A DNA stretch of 64,000 nucleotides, from assembly GCA_965209045.1 (NCBI GenBank), contig CBDBPW010000003.1, forward strand, positions 1,364,001 to 1,428,000. The letters are read 5' to 3'. The stretch comes from JAJEFO01 sp965209045 (GTDB taxonomy: Bacteria; Pseudomonadota; Alphaproteobacteria; Rhodobacterales; Rhodobacteraceae). Positions 53,614 to 61,684 of this stretch are shown here, one piece after another. The notes below the pieces were generated by a model that was not told the DNA's origin, did not search any database, and saw nothing but the letters and a program-made list of their open reading frames with translations. Each line of letters starts with the position of its first letter. Within the stretch, counting starts at the first letter, position 1. The position numbers and the translations under genes are program-made.

Positions 53614-53967
53614 TCAGGCCTGTCCTGAATTGGCGGTCGCTTCTGCCAGTGCCTCTTCGCGCTTTTCGTAAACCTTGAAAATCCTGTCAAATCCGGAAAT
53701 GTGAAACACTTCCGCCACGGGGCCGTTGAGGCCGCAGATCGAGAACTCCACCGCCTGCTTGGACAGTCGCTTGGCCACGACGAGAATTGCCCGGAGTCCG
53801 GCACTGCTGACATATGAAACGCCGTTGAGGTCACAGACCACTACCTTGTCCGTTTCCTCGATTTCGGCCATCATCGAATTCTCCAGATCCCCGGCCGTGG
53901 CACCATCGATGCGTCCTTCGACTTCGACGACAACAGCGTGTCCGTCCCTCGAGGCCCTGCAATCCAT
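53614..53967 (-). CDS. STAS-domain anti-sigma factor antagonist (RsbV-like)
   Basis: This 117-residue STAS protein has the phosphorylatable serine in YVSSAGLRAIL (Ser55), preceded by VVVCDLNGV. In partner switching the unphosphorylated form frees the target from the RsbW-type kinase. Start ATG 53967 is fixed by AAGGAG 7 nt upstream; an ATG at 54000 has no ribosome site. It is the first gene of the seven-gene operon and is divergent from the ammonium transporter gene, with about 200 bp between them. Confidence 0.93.
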   Translation of the reverse strand: MDCRASRDGHAVVVEVEGRIDGATAGDLENSMMAEIEETDKVVVCDLNGVSYVSSAGLRAILVVAKRLSKQAVEFSICGLNGPVAEVFHISGFDRIFKVYEKREEALAEATANSGQA

Positions 53968-54171
53968 TTCAATCTCCTTACCCAAGACCTGCGCGGCCAT
54001 GGACTTGCCACGAAGGTGACAAACAGGATCTTCCGCGCATAATTTCCGTCAATTGTCTGCCGACGATGCATCGCGGTGTCAAGGGCACATTCGGGATTGT
54101 CACCTTAGGTTCAGCGTTGATTTTCGGGCTCCGCCGTGACATGCCAAAGTGCATTCACGAAAGACAGGGAC

Positions 54172-55557
54172 ATGATCATCATGCGCAAGCTGTTTGAAAT
54201 TCTGGGCCTCGCGGCGATTCTGGGTCTTCTGCCGGCCTCTGCCATGGCGCAAGCGCCGGTTGGTGCGGAAACGGGATTCGTGCTCAACACGTTTTCGTTT
54301 CTCATTTGGGGTGCACTGGTCATGTGGATGTGCGCCGGCTTCACGATGCTAGAGGCCGGATCGGTTCGGACAAAGAACGCGTCCGTCATCTGCATGAAGA
54401 ACATCGGGCTCTACTCGATTGCCGGGTTGGCCTATTACGTCATCGGCTACAACATCATGTATGTCGACGTTGACGGCGGATTCTTCGGCTCCCTCTCGCT
54501 GTTCCGCGGCAACTCGGCCAACGAGGTCGCGCTCCTGAACGCCGCACCGGACACGATCGACGTGGCCCGCGAGACATTGCTGGCCGATTCCTCCGGACAT
54601 GCCACGATGTCGGACTGGTTCTTCCAGATGGTCTTTGTCGCGACAACCGCGTCAATCATTTCCGGCACCCTCGCCGAGCGCGTGCGGCTGTGGTCGTTCT
54701 TCCTGTTCGTGGCGATACTGACGGCCTGCATCTATCCGGTCGTGGGCGCATGGACCTGGGGCGGTGGCTGGCTGGCCGGCATGGGCTTCCAGGACTTTGC
54801 AGGGTCCACGATCGTCCACTCGACCGGGGGTTGGGCCGCGTTGTCCGGAGCCATGCTGCTCGGCGCGCGGCGCGGACGGTTCCGCAAGGACGGCACCGTA
54901 CGGCAGATGCCGCCCTCGAACGTCCCCATCGTCACGCTGGGCGTGTTCATCCTGTGGCTGGGCTGGTTCGGATTCAACGGCGGGTCCCAGCTGGCACTGA
55001 ATTCGGCAGCGGACGCAGTGGCACTGAGCAACATATTCGCCAACACCAACATCGCGGCCGGAGCGGGCGTGGTTGCGGCTCTGGCTCTGTCGAAGCCAAT
55101 TCTGGGGCGCATGGACCTTCTTGCAACGCTGAACGGGGCGATCGCCGGGCTCGTGGCGATCACCGCCGGGCCGGATCTCGTCGACCACCAATGGGCGATC
55201 CTGATTGGCGGAATCGGGGGCGCCATTACGGTTGCCGGAATCCGGCTGCTGGAGACGGTTCGCGTCGATGACGTCGTGGGCGCCATACCGGCCCACCTGT
55301 TCGCGGGTGTCTGGGGAACGCTGGCCGTTTGCATCGCCGCTGGCGGAAACCTGTTCGTGCAGCTGACCGGCATCGTTGCGATAGGCATCTTTGTCTTCGG
55401 CGCCTCGTTCGTGATCTGGATGCTGATCGACCGGTTCATCGGACTGCGTGTTTCTCCAAGCGCGGAGCAGCTGGGTCAGGATGTCGTGGAACTCGGCATC
55501 GAGGCCTATCCGGAATTCGTGGCCGTCCCGGAACCGGACGACGACGACGACGATTGA
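54172..55557 (+). CDS. amt: ammonium transporter (Amt/MEP/Rh family)
   Basis: This 461-residue protein has a cleavable N-terminal signal (MRKLFEILGLAAILGLLPAS, ending AMA) and eleven membrane segments. Pore features are visible: STIVHSTGGWAALSG with the first pore histidine, WLGWFGFNGGS, and AIPAHLFAGVWGTLAV with the second. The C-terminal regulatory tail has ELGIEAYPEF and ends in a run of six aspartates. No glnK is adjacent, although Amt and GlnK genes are usually linked. Start could be 54172 or 54181. It is divergent from the partner-switching operon. Confidence 0.93.
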   Translation: MIIMRKLFEILGLAAILGLLPASAMAQAPVGAETGFVLNTFSFLIWGALVMWMCAGFTMLEAGSVRTKNASVICMKNIGLYSIAGLAYYVIGYNIMYVDVDGGFFGSLSLFRGNSANEVALLNAAPDTIDVARETLLADSSGHATMSDWFFQMVFVATTASIISGTLAERVRLWSFFLFVAILTACIYPVVGAWTWGGGWLAGMGFQDFAGSTIVHSTGGWAALSGAMLLGARRGRFRKDGTVRQMPPSNVPIVTLGVFILWLGWFGFNGGSQLALNSAADAVALSNIFANTNIAAGAGVVAALALSKPILGRMDLLATLNGAIAGLVAITAGPDLVDHQWAILIGGIGGAITVAGIRLLETVRVDDVVGAIPAHLFAGVWGTLAVCIAAGGNLFVQLTGIVAIGIFVFGASFVIWMLIDRFIGLRVSPSAEQLGQDVVELGIEAYPEFVAVPEPDDDDDD

Positions 55558-56614
55558 CATGTCGCCGCGCCTTGCGGGAAAGGCGCTACGCCGGAGTGCG
55601 TTCCCGAACACGGTCATCCCGCGGAATGCCATCTTCAGCCGCGGCGCTCAGGCACGGGCCTGAGTGCCGCTGCGGACGACAAACCGGAGCATCCGTCAGG
55701 CCCGGGACGCGGTCATTGGGAGGCGGAATGCGGGCGAGAGATGCCGCCCTTCCTTCCGCAGCAGCGGGGACGTCAGGCAGCGCATTGCCGTCCAGAAACT
55801 CCCGGCCGGCTTCGTCGCACGGAACTTCGATCTGGCGGAACCCATGCCCAGAAGAGGCATGGAGGAAGTTTACGACCATCGTGCTTGGGCGGGGATTTGG
55901 TTCATCTGCGCCCAGGAGCTCATCGTCACGGTTGGGCAGGACGAAGTCCGGGCCCGCTCCATAGTGACCCTCGACCCCAGCGTGCGGGCCTTCGTGACCG
56001 CATGCCCGGTGAACCACGCCACCCGCTGCGGTGACGGCGATGGCTTCTGCGCGGACAATGTGCTTACGCTCCTGCTGCAGCTCGGCCGCCTGGTCGGACA
56101 GCGCGCCAAGGCGAGGCATGGAAGGTAGAAGCGCCACTTCCAGGGGCGTATCGACAATCTCGCGGGGTTCCGGTGATTCGCCGCGCTTTTGCCCGGATCG
56201 TTCTCTGTCCTGTCGCGCGTCACCTTCATTGCGTGCCTTCCTCGGCCGCGCATCCTGTCCACCGACCGTACACAGTCCGCGTTTGAAGCGCGCATCCGAC
56301 GTCCGTCGCGAAGGCGCCGCACTCTTCCAGGTTCATTCCCAGCCCTCTTCGTGGTGTTCAGTTGCGGTTGCCGGTCGCGGGCGCCCGCACTCCCGTCAAG
56401 TTTCGGGCATTTCTGCGAATGAGGTCACCTCGCGCCCAGGCAAGACGGTGCGCGGGCCGGGACGCACGTTCCCGTGCAAGCGATGCCGTCCGCAGCTTGG
56501 AGACCGGTGGATCCGGATGCCGTCCCGCCTGACGCGCTTCATGCATCTCGATCGCACCTGGGCAACGACGCGCCCATTCACACCAGTCCCGCCCGCTGCG
56601 GTGCCGTGCCAGAA
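55558..56614. other. 1.06-kb stretch with no confident gene
   Basis: This lies between the amt stop and the DUF2189 stop. Two antisense frames of 154 (+, 55664-56128) and 183 (-, 55586-56137) codons cover the same bases. The minus-strand one has a plausible composition (GAGPDFVLPNRDDELLGADE segment) but no ribosome site and no family I recognise. Apart from the hairpin after amt, nothing else was seen. Confidence 0.45.
55567..55586 (+). terminator. hairpin after amt
   Basis: GCGCCTT pairs with AAGGCGC (7 bp, 6-nt loop), starting 9 nt after the amt stop. It has no U-tract. Confidence 0.45.
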
Positions 56615-57403
56615 TCACGGCGGCGGATTGTAGAGCGCACGCCTGTAGAGGTGCCAAGTTGCATGCCCAAGGACAGGCAATGCCGCGAGCAGCCCCAAGA
56701 ACAGGGGCAGCATTGCGACAAGCAGAGTGACGGCAATGGTCGCGGCCCAGATGCACATGACCAGCTTGTTCCTGGCGACGGTCCTGACGCTGGTCAGCAT
56801 TGCCGTCACGAAGTCGATCTCCTTGTCCACCAGCAACGGAAGCGACACGACCGTCAGCGCGAATGTCAGGAATGCGACTGCGCCACCAACGACACATTGA
56901 AACACCAGCATCGAAAAGCCGGTTGGCGTCAGGTAGACATCCCACGAGGTCAGGACATTGGTCATGGCGGCGCGACCGAGAAACAGCGCGAAACTCATGT
57001 GTGCGAAAAAGCTCCAGAACAGGAACACGAAAGCGAGAATCGCCCCAACCCATGGCAACTGCCGCCCTCGCTCCTTCCAGACCACGGCGAGTATTCCGGC
57101 CCACTCCAGTGGCTCGTCTGCCTCGATTCGGCGGCTTGTCTCATACAGCCCGACGGCGGCAAAGGGAGCAACCAGCGGGAAACCGAGCGCAAAGGCAAGA
57201 GTCCAGAAAAAGGTGCCGGCGCCGATCCAGACAAGCAGCCACCCCGAAATGACATAGACGCCACTGAAGAGCAATCCGTACAACGGCGCCCGCCTGAAGT
57301 CGTGGATGCCAGCCTTGATTGACACGAAGAGCTCGGCCAGCGTAACGTCCGCGATTTCCGGAACCGGGCTGGAAGCTGACTCTTTCTGGACACCCTGACT
57401 CAT
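56615..57403 (-). CDS. DUF2189 integral membrane protein
   Basis: This 262-residue protein has six hydrophobic segments and the DUF2189 pattern: VSIKAGIHDFRRAPLYGLLFSG at the N-terminal side, then LGFPLVAPFAAVGLYETSRRIE, and a C-terminal LPLFLGLLAALPVLGHATWHLYRRA. The family is often found near cytochrome oxidase or other respiratory genes in alphaproteobacteria, with unknown function. Start ATG 57403 follows GAGGAA. It is divergent from prfB with 141 bp between them. Confidence 0.85.
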   Translation of the reverse strand: MSQGVQKESASSPVPEIADVTLAELFVSIKAGIHDFRRAPLYGLLFSGVYVISGWLLVWIGAGTFFWTLAFALGFPLVAPFAAVGLYETSRRIEADEPLEWAGILAVVWKERGRQLPWVGAILAFVFLFWSFFAHMSFALFLGRAAMTNVLTSWDVYLTPTGFSMLVFQCVVGGAVAFLTFALTVVSLPLLVDKEIDFVTAMLTSVRTVARNKLVMCIWAATIAVTLLVAMLPLFLGLLAALPVLGHATWHLYRRALYNPPP

Positions 57404-57544
57404 TTCCTCGCGCCTAAAGGAGTTCTTGTCTTTCCCTTGCGGCGTCAAATTGCCGTGGCCGGCTCTCGCCTGCAAGCGGTCGCCTTGAAGCTTTGATGGG
57501 GCATTGCTATGACCCGCCCGCCAAGATCTGCGTGGAGAGATGTC

Positions 57545-58669
57545 ATGCGTGCCGAGGCGGAAAACACGGTCGCCGCCATCGAGAAGTCGCTCGATCTGCT
57601 AGCCCAACGCATGGACTGGGATACGGCAGGACATCGTCTGGAAGAATTCAACGCGATGACCGAAGACCCGAATCTCTGGAATGATCCCGTACGCGCCCAA
57701 TCGCTCATGCGCGAGCGGCAGATGCTCGTTGACGCCATGGAGCGCCTCACGTCCATGCGACAGGAACTCTCGGACAATGTCGAACTGATCGGACTCGGGG
57801 AGCAGGAAGACGATTCGGAAGTCTTGGAGGATGCGAAGGCGGCGCTGATGTCTCTCGCCGAACGTGCCGCCCAAGCCGAAATCGAGGCGCTTCTGGATGG
57901 CGAAGCCGACGGAAACGACACCTACCTCGAGATCAACGCGGGTGCCGGCGGAACGGAGAGTTGCGACTGGGTGAAAATGCTTGCCCGCATGTATGAACGG
58001 TGGGCCGAGGCCCATGGCTACGACGTTCTGGTGCAGTCGCTGCAACCGGGCGAAGAGGCTGGCTTCAAGTCGGTATGCTTCAAGATCGCGGGTCCGAACG
58101 CATACGGGTGGCTGAAAACCGAGAGCGGTGTGCACCGGCTGGTCCGCATTTCTCCCTACGACAGCGCGGCGCGGCGGCACACGTCCTTCTCGTCCGTCTG
58201 GGTCTATCCTGTCGTCGACGACAGCATCGAGATCGAGGTGAACCCGGCGGAGGTCCGCATCGACACCTATCGATCGTCCGGGGCGGGGGGGCAGCACGTG
58301 AACACCACGGACTCCGCCGTCAGGATGACACACATCCCGACCGGCATCGTGGTCACCTCGTCCGAGAAGTCCCAGCACCAGAACCGCGAAATCGCCATGA
58401 AGACCTTGAAATCCCGCCTCTACCAGCTGGAGCTCGAAAAGCGCACCGCCGCGATCACCGAAGCCCATGAAGGCAAGGGAGACGCAGGCTGGGGCAATCA
58501 GATCCGGTCTTACGTCCTGCAGCCCTACCAGATGGTGAAAGACCTCCGCACAGGACACGAGACGTCGGACACGGCAGGCGTTCTGGACGGCGATCTTGAT
58601 GCATTCATGGCTGCAACGCTGGCTCTGGGCGTGTCCGGCAAGAAGCGTGACGAGGCAAGGGCGGGTTAG
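57545..58669 (+). CDS. prfB: peptide chain release factor 2
   Basis: This 374-residue RF2 has the catalytic GGQ at residues 248-250 (SSGAGGQHVNTTDSAVR). The stop-codon tripeptide region RISPYDSAARRHTSF has SPY at 203-205, where E. coli has SPF. The SPY form is, as I recall, usual in alphaproteobacteria. Start ATG 57545 matches the family N-terminus (MRAEAENTV ... SLDLL) and has GGAGAG 8 nt upstream; the frame opens at 57509. Unlike in E. coli, no in-frame UGA with a CUU slippery codon is present near codon 25, so it is not autoregulated by frameshifting. Confidence 0.95.
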   Translation: MRAEAENTVAAIEKSLDLLAQRMDWDTAGHRLEEFNAMTEDPNLWNDPVRAQSLMRERQMLVDAMERLTSMRQELSDNVELIGLGEQEDDSEVLEDAKAALMSLAERAAQAEIEALLDGEADGNDTYLEINAGAGGTESCDWVKMLARMYERWAEAHGYDVLVQSLQPGEEAGFKSVCFKIAGPNAYGWLKTESGVHRLVRISPYDSAARRHTSFSSVWVYPVVDDSIEIEVNPAEVRIDTYRSSGAGGQHVNTTDSAVRMTHIPTGIVVTSSEKSQHQNREIAMKTLKSRLYQLELEKRTAAITEAHEGKGDAGWGNQIRSYVLQPYQMVKDLRTGHETSDTAGVLDGDLDAFMAATLALGVSGKKRDEARAG

Positions 58670-58765
58670 CCAAGCATCCGGGCTCTTGATGAAAATGTCC
58701 ACGCATTGCATACCCGGCTGCATCGGGTTTTCGTCCAAGGGCCCGGCGCGCGCAGTCGTTTCAGG

Positions 58766-60787
58766 TCAACCCGCGCGCTGCCAGGTCAGTGCCGCATCCA
58801 ACGTCTGGATGCCGAGTGCCTCAAGCAGCGGGATCAGCTTTTGGAACGCTTCGGCCGTGGCCAGGGAATCGCCGAGCGCCGTGTGGCGCAACGTCGATTC
58901 GACATCAACGCCGCAGCGCGCGGCCAGCCCATCGAGTGTATGGTCGTTGCTGTGCGCGAAAAGCCGCGAAGAAAGCAGAGCCGTGCACAGTACGGGAACA
59001 GAGAGCTTCTCGCCGGCATGGCTGCGCTGGCGATTGAGAAACGCCATGTCGAAGGCGGCGTGGTGCGCGACGAGGACGGAACCCTCGGCAAAGAACAGGA
59101 ATTCGCGGGCAATCTCATCAAAATCGGGCGCGTCGGCCACCATCGCATCGCTGATCCCGTGCACCTCGCTCGCAACCGCGGGGATGCCGCGCCCGGGATT
59201 GACGAGGCGGTCGAACACCTCGTCGCGCAGCAGGCGCCCGCCCACAATGCGCACACCGGCGATCTGCACGACCGCGTCGCGGTTCGCGTCAAGGCCGGTG
59301 GTCTCGGTGTCGAAGACGGTGTACGTCAGTTCCGACAGGCGTCGCGGCCCGAGATCGCGATCGGCATGTGCCTGCAGCCCGAAATCGTAGAACTGGACAG
59401 GCGCCGGCGTGTGCAGGCGACCCGGCGCATGCGCGGCCGCAAGCGGCAACACAATCCGCGCTCCGCGATCGACGGGCTCGACCCAAACGTCACTGCGATG
59501 CGCCGCCAGCGCGTCGCGCCCGGTGTAGTCGCCATAGGCCGTGGCCACAGGCTTTGACAGCCAGGCATCCAGTTCGCCCAAGGCAAGCGTCGGACCGCGC
59601 CATGTCAGGTGCAAATGCACCTCGTCGCCCTTGTCCGCGGCCGACAGCGCAAGGCTTTCATGGCCAGGCTTGGCCGCAAGTTGCTGTGCCACATGCGCCA
59701 GGATTTCTGTTACGGCGTATCCGTCGCAGCGCGCGACGGCATCGCTGGGGAGGGCCTCCAGGTGTTCCGACGCGCGGACCAGCAGCGCATCGAAGACCTG
59801 CTGAACGGCGAGTTCCCGGATCGGCCAGTGCGAGACGTTGAGCGCCTGTTCCTCTGCCGCGCTGTCAGCAAGCATCCCGGTCAATCTCTCGAGTTCCTCA
59901 CGCAATGCGGCATTGAACCGTGCGCGCTCGCCGGCCCGCATGTCGGGCACCGCCTCGATCACGTCGAGAACCGCACCCATCGCCGACGCCGGACGGCGCG
60001 CACCCTCGATTGTCCGTCGCAGAAGCCGCTCAAGGTCACCGTGAACTCGCAGGTCCTCGGTCATGTCGCGAAAGTGCAGCACGTGGCCGATGTGCCGATC
60101 GCCGAGTTCGACGACCGACACGGTCCCGCTGAAGATCTTGTTGCCGCGAACCGGCGACGTCAGGAACAGGGTCGATCCGCCGACGCCGTCCCTGGCTCCT
60201 TGCCGTTCGATTGCCGCCAGGACCGGATCGGTGCGCAGGTAGCGCTCAAGAGGCCGGTCGAGGCCCAAGGGACCCAGCAGGGCAGCGGCCACCCGGTTGT
60301 AGAGCAGGATGCGCCCGTCCGGAGAGATCACGACCACCCCGTCGGCCAGTTCGCGCAGCAACGCCTCCAGAAGCGCCTTGTCGCTGGCCATCCGCACGGT
60401 CTTCTCTGCCAGCGCCCGATCGAGCGATGCCCGTGCCTCCTCCAGTGCCGCGTGAACCGCCTTCGCGGCCTCGGCCAGCTCACCCACGTATCGTGCCGAC
60501 CCGGTGTCGATTTCGGTCGTGACCTGGGACTTGGCGCGCGTCAGCAAAGCTGCCGAGAGCGCGAGCATGGGACGGGCGACCCGCTCGTCGAACAGGTACC
60601 CGACCCAGGCGGCCATCCCGGCGAGCCCGAACACCGCGAACACGCCGGCAATGACGTAACCCTCGGACCGGCCGTCGCTGCGAGCATGGCCAAGCCACAG
60701 GCCAATCTCGACCAGGGCCACGCCGCCAAATGCCAGCGCCGCAAAGAACAACGCAAACCGCAGGCGAAGGCCCGGGCGCCTAGCCAT
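58766..60787 (-). CDS. membrane PAS/kinase-like protein fused to DnaQ 3'-5' exonuclease
   Basis: This 673-residue protein has two N-terminal membrane helices (~8-32 and ~44-65). A HAMP-like linker (EVARPMLALSAALL region) leads to a PAS domain (~145-245, ADGVVVISPDGRILLYN). Next comes a histidine-kinase-like dimerisation/ATPase region (~245-455) without the phospho-histidine: EGARRPASA stands where HxLRxPL is expected. Last is a DnaQ/pol III epsilon exonuclease (~485-665) with Exo I FDTETTGLD (D493, E495), Exo II HHAAFDMAF (D580) and Exo III HTALGDSLATA (H635, D640). All exonuclease residues are kept. Its start overlaps the stop of the receiver gene; ATG 60799 is an alternative. Confidence 0.9.
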   Translation of the reverse strand: MARRPGLRLRFALFFAALAFGGVALVEIGLWLGHARSDGRSEGYVIAGVFAVFGLAGMAAWVGYLFDERVARPMLALSAALLTRAKSQVTTEIDTGSARYVGELAEAAKAVHAALEEARASLDRALAEKTVRMASDKALLEALLRELADGVVVISPDGRILLYNRVAAALLGPLGLDRPLERYLRTDPVLAAIERQGARDGVGGSTLFLTSPVRGNKIFSGTVSVVELGDRHIGHVLHFRDMTEDLRVHGDLERLLRRTIEGARRPASAMGAVLDVIEAVPDMRAGERARFNAALREELERLTGMLADSAAEEQALNVSHWPIRELAVQQVFDALLVRASEHLEALPSDAVARCDGYAVTEILAHVAQQLAAKPGHESLALSAADKGDEVHLHLTWRGPTLALGELDAWLSKPVATAYGDYTGRDALAAHRSDVWVEPVDRGARIVLPLAAAHAPGRLHTPAPVQFYDFGLQAHADRDLGPRRLSELTYTVFDTETTGLDANRDAVVQIAGVRIVGGRLLRDEVFDRLVNPGRGIPAVASEVHGISDAMVADAPDFDEIAREFLFFAEGSVLVAHHAAFDMAFLNRQRSHAGEKLSVPVLCTALLSSRLFAHSNDHTLDGLAARCGVDVESTLRHTALGDSLATAEAFQKLIPLLEALGIQTLDAALTWQRAG

Positions 60788-61169
60788 GCACGGGTTCATC
60801 CAGAAGCAGGCAGATTTCCTCGGCCAGATGCGACGTGGAAAACGGCTTGGTGAGAAAAGCGTCAGCGCCCAATGCGAGCCCTTTCTTGCGCACCACCTCG
60901 CCGGCAGAGGCGCTTATCATCAGCACCCTGACATCGCGCAACCGCTCGCTCTCGCGTATCGTCTGGAGGATCTCGTACCCGGAGCATCCCGGCAACATCA
61001 AGTCCAGCACTACGAGGTCCGGCCGATCCGCCTTGAGAACATCAAGCGCATCGGGCCCGGTCGCAACCCGCGTCAGCTGGAATCCCTGCCGTCCGATCAC
61101 GAAGCTGAGGGCGAGGGCGATGTTGTCCTCGTCCTCCACGAGCAGGATCTTCTTGTTGGCTCGGTCCAT
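60780..61169 (-). CDS. single-domain response regulator
   Basis: This 129-residue CheY-like receiver has acidic residues in LLVEDEDN, the phospho-acceptor in LVVLDLMLPG (near residue 53), the switch residue in MISASAG and the lysine in LTKPFS. There is no output domain. Start ATG 61169 follows GGAG with 8-nt spacing. It overlaps the exonuclease-fusion gene, so it may receive phosphate from, or dock on, that kinase-like protein. The latter lacks a visible phospho-histidine, so a separate histidine kinase may be needed. Confidence 0.92.
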   Translation of the reverse strand: MDRANKKILLVEDEDNIALALSFVIGRQGFQLTRVATGPDALDVLKADRPDLVVLDLMLPGCSGYEILQTIRESERLRDVRVLMISASAGEVVRKKGLALGADAFLTKPFSTSHLAEEICLLLDEPVHG

Positions 61170-61173
61170 CGAA

Positions 61174-61680
61174 TCACTCCTCGCAGGCCAGCTGGACAAG
61201 GGCGCTGCCCGCCGAGACCGCGTGCCACGAGGCTGCGGCAGGATCGGCTAGCGCAGCATCGGTGACGTCAGCGCGCGCGCGGGCGACACAATCGACAAGT
61301 TGCGGAACCCGCTGGGTCGGTTGCCAGCGAGCGAACAGGTAGACCTCGACGAGGCGGGTGTCGGGCGCAACGTCGTTCGTGCGTACCGTTTCGGTGTCGA
61401 CCGCCATGAGGCGCGTGGCCTGGGGCCAGACATACGTCCAGGGCCGGTACCAGACGCTTGCCGACACGGTTTCTGCCACGGCGACCCCTTCGGGCAGGCC
61501 ATCCGCGGTCCGCGCGGCCCAGGTCATCTCGGACGAGATGGCCATGCCGATCATCGCGCCGCCCGCCGCTACCGGCATCGACCAGCGCGGCAGTCGCCCG
61601 CCCGTCATGAAGTTAGCCATCAGCACAAGCCCAGCCGCCCCGAGACCCGCCGCGAATGCTGCCATGAGTTCCAGCAACAT
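61174..61680 (-). CDS. conserved membrane protein of the symporter cluster
   Basis: This 168-residue protein has two N-terminal hydrophobic segments (MAAFAAGLGAAGLVLMANFM and WSMPVAAGGAMIGMAISS) and a soluble remainder of about 110 residues with ASVWYRPWTYVWPQATRLMAVDT. I do not recognise a family. It lies 4 bp from the receiver gene on one side and 4 bp from the DUF294 gene on the other, so it is clearly part of the operon and probably a membrane accessory subunit of it. Confidence 0.7.
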   Translation of the reverse strand: MLLELMAAFAAGLGAAGLVLMANFMTGGRLPRWSMPVAAGGAMIGMAISSEMTWAARTADGLPEGVAVAETVSASVWYRPWTYVWPQATRLMAVDTETVRTNDVAPDTRLVEVYLFARWQPTQRVPQLVDCVARARADVTDAALADPAAASWHAVSAGSALVQLACEE

Positions 61681-61684
61681 GGCG

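Noticed and set aside
57509..57620. Programmed frameshift at the start of prfB
   Set aside because: The frame is continuous from the start, with no in-frame UGA and no CUU-type slippery codon.
60780..61169. Receiver as cognate partner of a histidine kinase encoded by the overlapping gene
   Set aside because: The overlapping protein lacks a recognisable phospho-histidine in its H-box region, so a classical two-component pair is not claimed.
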